Source: Planctomycetaceae bacterium (GTDB taxonomy: Bacteria; Planctomycetota; Planctomycetia; Pirellulales; Pirellulaceae). From it: a DNA stretch of 30,728 bases. Positions within the stretch are counted from its first letter, which is position 1. Every line of letters begins with the position of its first letter. The translations under genes were made by a program, and so were the position numbers. Shown here piece by piece: positions 7,587 through 15,190 of the stretch. The stretch lies in NCBI GenBank assembly GCA_005773145.1, contig SXHS01000109.1:1-30728 (forward strand), given 5' to 3'. A model generated the notes under the pieces. It was not told where the DNA came from. It saw only the letters and a program-made list of their open reading frames with translations, and did not search any database.

Positions 7587-8795
7587 TCAGCGAACCTTGG
7601 GAACCGAGGGGGCCGGTCGTGATTGGCCGTCTTCGATCACCAGCACATCGCCGTTCAGTCGATAGCGTAGCTCAAGGGGTGTGAGGACCTCATCCAGAAT
7701 CTGCTCAAACTTGGCGTTGGTGACTTGAAGGGACACGCGGCCGCGCAGGCGCTCTGCCAAACCTGGGGGTACCTCAACACGCAGTTGCATGCCCGTCGCT
7801 AGCGACTCGATCACATTCATCGCAGGCTGCTCTTTGACTTTCAGGGAGTACCGCCGTCGCTCGGCGTCCGGCTGGGGCAACGGTCTGGACGAGACGAGCG
7901 CCGCGAGCCGGCGCTGCAATTGATCATGCTGCTCAAACGAGGCGTGCACCTTTAGGAGTCGCCGCCCTCGTTCATTCTGTCCCTGTAGCTGTAACGTGGT
8001 GCCGGGTGCCGACGCTTGCCATTCCTGAACGGCTGCTGATGCCCGGGTTTCTACGTCGTAGCGTTGTTCCCATGACAACTGGTCCGGAATCGGAACCCAA
8101 CGCATCCGCTGGCCGTCCTTGGAGACCTGCGGGGTCAGACCGAAACCGGCGACGATCAGCTGGCAGCGTTCCACCAAATCCAATTCCGGCAGATCCACCG
8201 CCGGCCAAAGATCGTGCGGCAGGCGCGTTTCGTTCACCAGCTTGATTCCTGCGGTCTCTTCGAGGTCAGCCATGAGCCGTTGCGGCTCGGCGAGCGAGGG
8301 CCACTGAACCCTGGCGCGTCGGCGCCAGCGATCCCGCTGCGCTGCGGGGAGGCTTGCGACCCGGCGGTGCTGCTCGTCCATGAGGGCCGCCAGTTTCAGC
8401 GCGGTGGCGGGGGGCCCAAGATAGACGACCGCGCCAATGCGGCCCACTCCCAACTGGCAGGTGTCGGCAATCTGATAGAGGGCTGCCTGCAACGACGGTT
8501 GGTCGATGTCGAGTGCAATCGGGCGATTCGGATCCGTGCGACGATCCAAGAAAATGGCCACCCGTTGCGTTGCGGCCAGGGTTTCCAAGGCCGTGCGGAG
8601 TGAAGTGCCCTGCCAGTGCATTTTGACGGGGGATTCCAATTGCTTTCGCAACTTGGTGCCCGTATGCCAGCTGGTCACGGCAGTGGGTGCGACCAAGGGG
8701 GCATCGGTCGCTTGGCCGAAGGCGGACGACGTCAGCCCAGCGAGGAGGATCACGAGCGATCGTTTTCGGCCCGTGATGAATCGTCCCGAGGACAC
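7587..8795 (-). CDS. Secreted protein with three STN-like (secretin/TonB N-terminal) modules
   Basis: 402 aa. An N-terminal signal peptide is visible: GRKRSLVILLAGLTSSAFGQA, with cleavage likely near residue 29. I see three copies of a short STN-like alpha/beta module: about 59-127 (SLRTALETLAATQRVAIFLD...VVYLG), 163-236 (QRLMADLEETAGIKLV...MRWVPI) and 316-388 (AMNVIESLATGMQLRV...DVLVIED). Each follows the pattern of helix, strand, then a V-x-L strand, a second helix and a final G-x-x-x-x-I strand. STN modules normally precede secretin or TonB-receptor barrels, but none is present, so this is probably a stand-alone periplasmic protein. Start is a GTG at 8795. The repeat assignment is my own reading by eye. 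Upstream are divergent promoters shared with the aldolase gene. Confidence 0.7.
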   Translation of the reverse strand: MSSGRFITGRKRSLVILLAGLTSSAFGQATDAPLVAPTAVTSWHTGTKLRKQLESPVKMHWQGTSLRTALETLAATQRVAIFLDRRTDPNRPIALDIDQPSLQAALYQIADTCQLGVGRIGAVVYLGPPATALKLAALMDEQHRRVASLPAAQRDRWRRRARVQWPSLAEPQRLMADLEETAGIKLVNETRLPHDLWPAVDLPELDLVERCQLIVAGFGLTPQVSKDGQRMRWVPIPDQLSWEQRYDVETRASAAVQEWQASAPGTTLQLQGQNERGRRLLKVHASFEQHDQLQRRLAALVSSRPLPQPDAERRRYSLKVKEQPAMNVIESLATGMQLRVEVPPGLAERLRGRVSLQVTNAKFEQILDEVLTPLELRYRLNGDVLVIEDGQSRPAPSVPKVR

Positions 8796-8883
8796 GGTAA
8801 GTACTCCGAAAGCACGACCCTGCCAGACAGCCTTGCCCCATTCTACAATTTGTGGAGTGCGCCGTCAAAGCGTCCAACCCCAA

Positions 8884-8913
8884 CTGTCAAGTGAAGCAGA
8901 GCACCGGTATGAT
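8884..8913 (+). promoter_or_regulatory. Putative sigma70-type promoter for the aldolase operon
   Basis: CTGTCA (8884-8889, 4/6 to TTGACA), an 18-bp spacer and TATGAT (8908-8913, 5/6 to TATAAT). This would start transcription near 8920, about 60 nt ahead of the preferred aldolase ATG, in the 188-bp divergent region. Confidence 0.42.
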
Positions 8914-8983
8914 AGCGGTCCGGGATAAGTAGTTGGTGCAGCCTGGACCGAATTTCGGGGCATGCATGGGAGCGATTGAGAAT

Positions 8984-9646
8984 ATGCAAGGTTCAGAAAT
9001 CTTTGCGGATGCAACGCGCGAACGTTTGGTGCGTTCCAAGATCGCTGCCGTATTGGTGCTGGATGAGGCCGAGCAGGCAGTGCCGTTGGCCCGTGCTTTG
9101 CTCGGCGGTGGCATCGATGCCATGGAATTGACATTGCGGACAGATGCCGCTCTGGAGGGTCTGAGACGCATCAAACGCGAGGTTCCGGAGATGCTGTGTG
9201 GCGTGGGGACGATCTTAAATCCCTTGCAGGTGCAGCAGGTCCTCGATGCCGGCGGCGACTTCGGGGTCTCGCCGGGAACCAACCCTCGTGTGCTGCATGC
9301 CGCACGGCAGGCGGGCTTGTCATTCGCACCGGGAGTGGTGACTCCTAGCGATGTCGAACAGGCCCTCGAGTATGGCTGCCGACTGTTGAAATTTTTCCCT
9401 GCAGAGCCCTCGGGCGGATTGGCCTATCTGCGGAGCATGGCGGCGCCCTATGCACATCTGGGGGTGCAGTACATTCCGTTGGGTGGCATTCAGTTGGACA
9501 ACATGACTTCTTATCTGGCCGATCCCCTGATTGGAGCCGTGGGGGGAAGTTGGCTGGCGCCACGCGACGATATCCGCCGCGCGAATTGGGATGCCATCAC
9601 CCTACGGGCGCGACAAGCCCGCAAGATGGCCGACACTGCGGCGTAG
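8984..9646 (+). CDS. eda: 2-dehydro-3-deoxyphosphogluconate (KDPG)-type aldolase
   Basis: 220-aa class I aldolase of the KDPG/KHG family (usual length about 210 aa). It cleaves 2-keto-3-deoxy sugar-acid (phosphate)s to pyruvate and an aldehyde through a Schiff base. Key features are E48 in AMELTLRT, the GVGTILNP loop, Schiff-base K136 in LLKFFPAE, and the phosphate-binding IPLGGI and GGSWLAPRD stretches, all close to E. coli Eda. The ATG at 8984 gives the normal N-terminus; an ATG at 8966 and a TTG at 8933 are in frame and possible. A probable promoter lies at 8884-8913. The D-threonine aldolase-like gene follows after 28 bp, so the two are an operon. Whether it serves Entner-Doudoroff KDPG or an unphosphorylated or galacto substrate cannot be told from sequence. 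Confidence 0.88.
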   Translation: MQGSEIFADATRERLVRSKIAAVLVLDEAEQAVPLARALLGGGIDAMELTLRTDAALEGLRRIKREVPEMLCGVGTILNPLQVQQVLDAGGDFGVSPGTNPRVLHAARQAGLSFAPGVVTPSDVEQALEYGCRLLKFFPAEPSGGLAYLRSMAAPYAHLGVQYIPLGGIQLDNMTSYLADPLIGAVGGSWLAPRDDIRRANWDAITLRARQARKMADTAA

Positions 9647-9674
9647 TTGAAGCGGTAGAGATGGGCAGGATCCA

Positions 9675-10799
9675 TTGAATAGCGATCACGGAATCTATTC
9701 ATTCGTGGGGAGCGAGCATCTGCTGACTCCCTCGATCGTAATCGTGCATGAGCTGGTTCAGCAGAATCTAGAACTCATGGTGCGCATTGCGGGGCGCGCG
9801 GATCGGCTGCGGCCGCACTGCAAGACGCACAAAATGTCGGCCATGGTCCGTTGGCAGCAGCAGATGGGGATCCAGCACTTCAAGGCGGCGACCGTGGCCG
9901 AGGTCGAAATGCTGGCACGCGAGCACGTGACCGACGTCTTTCTCGCCTATCCATTGGTTGGACCCAATATCGCACGTGTGGCCCGCCTGCAGCAGAAGTA
10001 TCCGGACACGCAGCTGCTCTTGAACGTTGACCGGTCGGCGGGGATCACCTCCTTGGGGGCCGCCATGTCGGCGGCTGGTCACAAGGTTGGTGTCGTTTTG
10101 GATCTGGATGTGGGCATGCATCGCACGGGCGCCGCCATCGGAGACGCGGCCTTGCGTTTGTATCAACAAATTGACAAGACGCCCGGCCTGACGCCGGCTG
10201 GTTTGCATGTTTACGACGGACATCGTCGACAGGCGACCCTCACGGAACGACTGGCGGCCGTGCGGGAGGATTTTGTCAAGGTATTGGAATTTCGGGATCG
10301 TTGCGTGGCGTCCGGTTGCCCCGTGCCTCGCCTGATTTGTGGCGGCACCCCCACCTTTCCTGCCTTCGCGCAGCTGGATGAGCCGACGATCGAGTTGAGC
10401 CCGGGGACTTGCGTCTTCGCCGATGCCGGCTACGGTCACCATTTTCCCGATTTAGGTTTCACTCCGGCCGCCGTGATGCTCACGCGAGTCGTTAGCATTC
10501 CCGAGGATGGGACCGTGACGTGTGATCTGGGATACAAATCGGTGGCCTCCGATCCGCCGATGGAGACGCGCGTGGTATTTCCTCAGTTGCCCGACATGCG
10601 GATTCTGCTGCACAGCGAAGAGCATTTGACCTTTCAGACCGCCGAATGGCAACATCTGAAGCCGGGGGATGTCCTGATCGGCATTCCCTGGCATATTTGC
10701 CCGACGATTGCCATGCACCGCGATGCGGTCGTTGTGCGTGCGGGACGTGTGGTCGACCGCTGGGAAGTCACGGCGCGGGACCGCGTGCTGTCCATCTGA
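9675..10799 (+). CDS. D-threonine aldolase/D-serine dehydratase-like PLP enzyme
   Basis: 374-aa fold-type III PLP enzyme with an alanine racemase-like N-terminal barrel and the C-terminal DSD/D-threonine aldolase metal domain. PLP lysine K50 is in RPHCKTHK, which is the family signature. The AGLHVYDGH, ICGGTPTFP and ELSPGTCVFAD stretches bind PLP phosphate. The C-terminal IPWHICPTIAMH provides H340 and C342. As I recall, His and Cys are the zinc ligands of eukaryotic D-serine dehydratase, whereas D-threonine aldolases often use His and Asp. The activity may therefore be D-serine or D-threo-3-hydroxyamino-acid dehydration rather than aldol cleavage. The start is TTG at 9675 with AGGA just upstream; no better in-frame start is visible. 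It follows the KDPG-type aldolase by 28 bp. Confidence 0.82.
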   Translation: MNSDHGIYSFVGSEHLLTPSIVIVHELVQQNLELMVRIAGRADRLRPHCKTHKMSAMVRWQQQMGIQHFKAATVAEVEMLAREHVTDVFLAYPLVGPNIARVARLQQKYPDTQLLLNVDRSAGITSLGAAMSAAGHKVGVVLDLDVGMHRTGAAIGDAALRLYQQIDKTPGLTPAGLHVYDGHRRQATLTERLAAVREDFVKVLEFRDRCVASGCPVPRLICGGTPTFPAFAQLDEPTIELSPGTCVFADAGYGHHFPDLGFTPAAVMLTRVVSIPEDGTVTCDLGYKSVASDPPMETRVVFPQLPDMRILLHSEEHLTFQTAEWQHLKPGDVLIGIPWHICPTIAMHRDAVVVRAGRVVDRWEVTARDRVLSI

Positions 10800-10824
10800 C
10801 CGAGATCTCTGCCCCGCGAGCCCG

Positions 10825-12243
10825 TCATTCGCTGCCGTGGATGACGACCGATTTCTCCTCGGTCATTTCGAGCACAGCATAGTGGGGGCCCTCTTTCCCC
10901 ATTCCGCTTTCCTTGAGGCCTCCGTAGGGCATAAGGTCCGCACGCCAAGCGGGACCGCCGTTGATATGAATATTCCCACTATCCACCTCACGCGCGAAAC
11001 GCAGAGCGGCATCCAGATCGCGCGTGAACACAGCCGCGCTCAGACCGTAGCGGGTATCGTTTGCCAAGTCGATGGCGTGCTGGGGATCGGTGGCACGCAG
11101 CACGGCAACAGCTGGACCGAATAGTTCGTCTCGGCTGATTCGCATGTCTGGCTGCACGTCGCTCAGCACGGCGGGCTGCAAAAGTGCTCCCTCGCGATGA
11201 CCGCCGCAGATCAATCGCGCGCCGCCGGCGACCGCCTCCTGAATCCAATTGGCCACGCGCACGGCATCTCGCTCGCGCACCAGTGGCCCGACGTCCGTGT
11301 CCTCGGCCATGGGATCCCCCGCACGCAGTTGGCTGACCCGGTCTCGCAGGCTATCGACGATGGCGTCATGGACAGGCGGCAGCGCGATAATGCGCTGCGC
11401 CGATATGCACAATTGGCCCGCATTGGCAAAGCCCGCTTTGGCAATAGCCGCGGCGACCACGGTCGGATCGGCGTCAGCGAGTACAATCACAGGACTGTTC
11501 GAACCCAGCTCCATCGTGACTCGTTTGAGTCCCGCCACCTCGCAGATCCGTCGCCCCACTTCGGCACTGCCCGTGAAACTAATCTTGCGGACACGTGCAT
11601 CGCGACAGAGCGCCTCGCCCACCTGAACGCCCGATCCGGTCAGGCAGCTCAGAGCCAAGGGTGGCAGGCCGGCATCGAGCAGCACTTGCACCAGCATGAG
11701 CGCCGAGAGCGGTGTATCGGTGGCCGGTTTGAGAATCACTGCATTGCCCGCAGCGAGGGCGGGACCCACCTTATGACAGACCAGATTGAGGGGGAAATTG
11801 AAAGGCGTGATGGCCACCACCAATCCACAGGGCACGCGCAGGGTGAATCCAAGCTTTCCTGCGCCCCCCGGCGCGCCATCCAGAGGTAAGCCCTGACCGT
11901 GGATGCAACGTGCCTCTGCGGCGGACAGCTCCAGCGTATCAACCGCCCGGTCGACCTCGAGGCGTCCCTCCGCCAGAATCTTTCCCTCCTCCATGCTGAT
12001 CGTGCGTGCGAATTGCTCTTTTCGTTCCGCCAACAATTGGGCCGCGCGCCGCAAGATGTGGTAACGGTCGTAACCTGTCAGTTTTCGCATCTCGCGTGCG
12101 CCCGACACCCCTCCGACAAGGGCCGCTTCGACATGCTCGTTCGTCGCGCGCGGTACCACATCCACGGTCACGTTGTCGAATGGATGACGCACCTCTTGCT
12201 GGTCCGTATGATCCACCCAATGGCCGGAAACGAACATCTTCAC
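10825..12243 (-). CDS. NAD(P)-dependent aldehyde dehydrogenase, lactaldehyde dehydrogenase-like
   Basis: 472-aa ALDH with the full catalytic set: N149 in ITPFNFPLN, K172 in LKPATDTPLS, E245 in MELGSN, and nucleophile C279 in GQLCISAQR. The overall pattern (RLEVDRAVDTLELSAAEA, EDTDVGPLV, DELFGPAVAVLRA, MPYGGLKESGMGKEG) resembles archaeal lactaldehyde dehydrogenase and related non-phosphorylating small-aldehyde dehydrogenases. The likely reaction is oxidation of lactaldehyde, glycolaldehyde or a similar semialdehyde to the acid in the cytoplasm. It is placed tail-to-tail with the PLP enzyme gene (25 bp apart) and head-to-head with an HpcH/HpaI aldolase, which would generate such an aldehyde. 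The GTG at 12243 is used; an ATG two codons further in (12237) is equally likely. Confidence 0.88.
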   Translation of the reverse strand: MKMFVSGHWVDHTDQQEVRHPFDNVTVDVVPRATNEHVEAALVGGVSGAREMRKLTGYDRYHILRRAAQLLAERKEQFARTISMEEGKILAEGRLEVDRAVDTLELSAAEARCIHGQGLPLDGAPGGAGKLGFTLRVPCGLVVAITPFNFPLNLVCHKVGPALAAGNAVILKPATDTPLSALMLVQVLLDAGLPPLALSCLTGSGVQVGEALCRDARVRKISFTGSAEVGRRICEVAGLKRVTMELGSNSPVIVLADADPTVVAAAIAKAGFANAGQLCISAQRIIALPPVHDAIVDSLRDRVSQLRAGDPMAEDTDVGPLVRERDAVRVANWIQEAVAGGARLICGGHREGALLQPAVLSDVQPDMRISRDELFGPAVAVLRATDPQHAIDLANDTRYGLSAAVFTRDLDAALRFAREVDSGNIHINGGPAWRADLMPYGGLKESGMGKEGPHYAVLEMTEEKSVVIHGSE

Positions 12244-12356
12244 GACGGCACCACCGCTTTCCAGTTGAGGTTAGGGCTGTTGTCGTCGAGCCATGGAACT
12301 GGCACGTCAACACCCAAACGATGATTATGACAGGGGGCGTGATGCCGAGTCAATTA

Positions 12357-12365
12357 TGGTACGAT
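12357..12365 (+). promoter_or_regulatory. Putative extended -10 promoter element upstream of the HpcH/HpaI aldolase
   Basis: TGG followed by TACGAT gives an extended -10 (TGn plus hexamer) without a clear -35. It lies 80 bp before the aldolase ATG in a 201-bp divergent region. The stretch TATGGTACGAT is nearly identical to TATGGTACAAT upstream of the PSCyt1 gene (27173-27183). Confidence 0.35.
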
Positions 12366-12444
12366 ACCGGCTTCGTCCACGTGCATACGGCCGTGGCTTT
12401 TCGAATGAGGAGCACCTGCGGATTCAAATAAGGGGCAGATTGTC

Positions 12445-13245
12445 ATGGGATTGAGCGGACGAGACATGCGTGAAGCATTGCGCGAGGGGCGGCGGGTCTA
12501 TGCAACGGCCATGACGGCCTACTCGGCTTTCTGGATGACCTCGATGCGTGCCTTTCACGACATGATCGATTTCGTGTTTCTCGACGTGGAACACGTGGCC
12601 GAAGATCGGCGTACGCTTAGTTGGGCCTGCCAAGCCTATGCTGCGGCCGGGATCGCTCCTGTCGTGCGGATTCCCGAGCCCGATCCGTATGAAGCATGCA
12701 AGGCCCTCGACGGTGGCGCCGAGGGAATTATTGTGCCCTATACGGAGACAGTTGATCAGGTCCGTCGCGCTGTGACCGCTGTCCGTCTACAACCACTCAA
12801 GGGAGCACGCGCCGAACAAGCGTCGGAGGACCCCAGCACGATGGAACCGGCACTGCGCGAATACCTGTCGAAACGTAATGACCATCGCTTGTGTATTCTC
12901 AACATCGAAAGTGTGCCCGCAATCGAAAACTTGGAGAAAATCGTTGCCGTCCCCGGCGTGGATGCGGTCTTGATTGGACCACACGACTTGTCGTGCAGTT
13001 TGGGGATTCCGGAACAATACGATCATCCTCGCTTTGACGAGGCAGTACGCACCATCATTCGCATTGCACGCCAGCATCACATTGGTGCGGGAATCCACTT
13101 CTGGCAGTCTCTGGAACAAGAGCTGGATTGGATCAAGGCCGGAGCCAATCTGGTGGTGCACAGCTCAGATTTGTATACCGTACGTACGGGGCTACGAAAG
13201 GAAATACAGCAACTTCGAGCCAGCTTGGGGGACATGCGGGCCTAG
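12445..13245 (+). CDS. HpcH/HpaI-family class II aldolase
   Basis: 266-aa metal-dependent pyruvate aldolase. The family cleaves 2-keto-3-deoxy or 4-hydroxy-2-oxo acids to pyruvate and an aldehyde such as lactaldehyde, tartronate semialdehyde or succinate semialdehyde. Visible residues: base H50 in FLDVEHVAED, pyruvate-binding R75 in PVVRIP, and metal ligands E155 in LNIESVPAIENL and D181 in IGPHDLSCSLG. The insertion at 117-148 (PLKGARAEQASEDPS...) replaces the usual short R-G-x-R/G-x loop. The start is the ATG at 12445 with AAGGGG 9 nt upstream. It is divergent from the lactaldehyde-type dehydrogenase, which would oxidise the aldehyde product; this pairing is inference. Confidence 0.85.
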   Translation: MGLSGRDMREALREGRRVYATAMTAYSAFWMTSMRAFHDMIDFVFLDVEHVAEDRRTLSWACQAYAAAGIAPVVRIPEPDPYEACKALDGGAEGIIVPYTETVDQVRRAVTAVRLQPLKGARAEQASEDPSTMEPALREYLSKRNDHRLCILNIESVPAIENLEKIVAVPGVDAVLIGPHDLSCSLGIPEQYDHPRFDEAVRTIIRIARQHHIGAGIHFWQSLEQELDWIKAGANLVVHSSDLYTVRTGLRKEIQQLRASLGDMRA

Positions 13246-13290
13246 TCGACTTGTAGGCTCAGAAATCGAGTTCGTGGTGCGACTGAGAGT

Positions 13291-13316
13291 GGCATAGGCA
13301 TCTTGCCTGTGGTGCC
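13291..13316. terminator. Hairpin between convergent aldolase and aldo/keto reductase genes
   Basis: AGGCA (13296-13300), a TCT loop and TGCCT (13304-13308) form the core. Outer GGCA and TGCC can extend it with small bulges. It sits in the 93-bp convergent gap with no T-run. Its AGGC...GCCT core resembles the hairpin at 6556-6573. Confidence 0.4.
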
Positions 13317-13338
13317 CTACCAACACATCGAGCTGGCG

Positions 13339-14322
13339 CTAACTGGTACGAAACCCTTCGGGGCAGTCCTTGCGAAAAACCCACCGCAGGCCGCAGGTCA
13401 GATCGTCCAAGATCTTCAATTCCTCCGAGCTCAGACGGATGGCATCGGCGGTAAGGTTTTCCGCCACGCGTTCGGCCGTATCGGCACCCGTGATGACGCA
13501 GGAGATGCCGGGCTGTGCCAAACACCAGGCCATGGCCATCTGATTGGCCGTGCCGCCATGGTGGGCGGCCATTTCGACCAGTTTTTGCACCACCGCATCG
13601 ACGGGTGCCGTCATGGCGGCACGATAGTTATAGGGGCCACGCCACCAAGTGCTCCCTTCGGGGGGCGGAGATCCATAGCGGTAGCGTCCTGACAGCAATC
13701 CGATCGCACTGGCGGCATATACCGTGATACCCACATTTCGCTGCTGGCAAAACGGGACGAGTTCCTGTTCGATGTGCTGCTCCAATAGGTTGTAGCGGAC
13801 CTGATTGCAGATCGGAGCCGACCAGCCATGGGCCTCGCAGACATGGAGTGCTTCGTACAATCGCCACGTTTCGTAATTGCTGACCCCTATGTGACGTACC
13901 TTGCCCTGGCAGACAAGTTGGTCCAGAGCCGCGAGTGTCTCTTCAGCCGGAGTGTGGGGATCGGGAAAGTGGCACAAGTAAAGATCGATATAGTCGGTAT
14001 CCAGACGTTGTAAACTGTTTTCGGCCGCCGTAAGAATGGAACGGCGCGAGAGGCCGCCGCTCGTTGGATCGCTGGGGAGTTGCGAGCCGACTTTCGTGGT
14101 GACGATGAACTGTTCGCGACGATTGCGAATGGCCTTGCCGACGATTCGTTCGGAGAAACCGTCGCGGTAGAAGTTGGCACAGTCCAGAAAATTACAGCCT
14201 TGGTCGGCGGCCTGCTGGATGGCCGCCAAACAAGTGGCCTCGTCGTGTTCGGCGCGAAATGCGGTCCCCAGGCAAATGCGGGAAACACGCAGATCCGATT
14301 GGCCCAAAGTGACTTGCTGCAT
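13339..14322 (-). CDS. Aldo/keto reductase
   Basis: 327-aa NADPH-dependent (beta/alpha)8 oxidoreductase of the AKR superfamily. The catalytic tetrad is complete: D47 and Y52 in FLDCANFYRDG, K77 in TTKVGS, and H118 in LYLCHFPD. The cofactor-binding end (SCVITGADTAERVAENL) is normal. Such enzymes reduce sugar aldehydes or ketones or oxidise sugar alcohols; the substrate is not predictable. The ATG at 14322 (MQQVTLGQSDLRVSRICLG) is the family-like start and has GGGAG 9 nt upstream. A longer reading from further upstream would run into the PhyH gene. It is last in a same-strand run with PhyH (74-bp gap) and the heme-binding dehydrogenase. Confidence 0.87.
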   Translation of the reverse strand: MQQVTLGQSDLRVSRICLGTAFRAEHDEATCLAAIQQAADQGCNFLDCANFYRDGFSERIVGKAIRNRREQFIVTTKVGSQLPSDPTSGGLSRRSILTAAENSLQRLDTDYIDLYLCHFPDPHTPAEETLAALDQLVCQGKVRHIGVSNYETWRLYEALHVCEAHGWSAPICNQVRYNLLEQHIEQELVPFCQQRNVGITVYAASAIGLLSGRYRYGSPPPEGSTWWRGPYNYRAAMTAPVDAVVQKLVEMAAHHGGTANQMAMAWCLAQPGISCVITGADTAERVAENLTADAIRLSSEELKILDDLTCGLRWVFRKDCPEGFRTS

Positions 14323-14396
14323 GCCTAAGACTCCCGTACCGACGGCGTTGGCAATCACGTCGCGCGAATTTGCGATTGAGAGACCGGTCGCGCGGA

Positions 14397-15158
14397 TTAA
14401 CGGTTCAGCACTTCTTGGTGCAGTTCCTTGAGGGAATGCTGATACCGTTGCTTGGCCTCTTCGTCCGTCACGCATGCGGTGGAAGCGTAGACGATGGCGA
14501 AGGCCCGACGGAGTCGTTGACTCGAGTTGGCATCCGCCAAATGGATGGTCCGCGAATGATGCGCCAGTACGTCACCGGGCTTCACCGGTACCGCGACCGC
14601 CGCAACCTGATCTTCGGGTCCCCAGTCGGCCACGCCCTGCGAAAAACCAAGCACCGAGGAACGCCGATGAGGACGCAGGCCGCGCAGGTGTGAACCCGGC
14701 ACATAGTAGAGGCAACCATTTTCCTGGTCGATCGCATCGATGGGGATCCATAATGTGACAACCTGGTCGGGCTGCAAACAGAAGTAGTACCCGTCCTGAT
14801 GAGGAGGAGTGACATTGCTGTGGCCCGGTGGTTTGCAGAACCATTCCGCCGCCCTGAGGCACACATCGCTCGATAGCAGCTGTTCCGCCAGGGATCGGAA
14901 GACTGGTCGCTGCACAAATTCAGCGAAATAGGCATCATGCTGATCGATATAATGCAAGGCCTTGAGACTTGCTGGTACCCCCTGTTCTTCGTAGTAGGCG
15001 AGCGTCGGCGGCAACCCGGGGACGATGTCGCGGATGTAACGATCCAGGTTGGTTGAGAGTTCTTCAAAGGTTGGTTGGTCCAGGAAATCGGACATCACCA
15101 CAAAACCATCTTTGTCAAACGTTCGGACGGCTTCTGGTCCAATCGAATTCGGCGACAT
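14397..15158 (-). CDS. Phytanoyl-CoA dioxygenase (PhyH)-family oxygenase
   Basis: 253-aa Fe(II)/2-oxoglutarate-dependent oxygenase of the PhyH family. The facial triad is H120 and D122 in PPHQDGYY and distal H206 in TIHLADAN. R217, 11 residues later, would bind 2-oxoglutarate. ENGCLYYVPGSHLRG is the usual second-half signature. Bacterial members hydroxylate varied small molecules, and the substrate here is unknown. The ATG at 15158 is preferred because TGGAGGT lies 10 nt upstream. A GTG at 15194 would instead overlap the stop of the preceding gene by 4 nt. It follows the 908-aa dehydrogenase gene by 32 bp, so the two are almost certainly co-transcribed. Confidence 0.85.
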   Translation of the reverse strand: MSPNSIGPEAVRTFDKDGFVVMSDFLDQPTFEELSTNLDRYIRDIVPGLPPTLAYYEEQGVPASLKALHYIDQHDAYFAEFVQRPVFRSLAEQLLSSDVCLRAAEWFCKPPGHSNVTPPHQDGYYFCLQPDQVVTLWIPIDAIDQENGCLYYVPGSHLRGLRPHRRSSVLGFSQGVADWGPEDQVAAVAVPVKPGDVLAHHSRTIHLADANSSQRLRRAFAIVYASTACVTDEEAKQRYQHSLKELHQEVLNR

Positions 15159-15190
15159 CGTACCTAAACCTCCATAGGGCTGCCCCGACT

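Noticed and set aside
14323..14475. A 51-codon N-terminal extension of the aldo/keto reductase
   Set aside because: It would overlap the PhyH gene, is unlike AKR N-termini, and the ATG at 14322 has a proper Shine-Dalgarno sequence.
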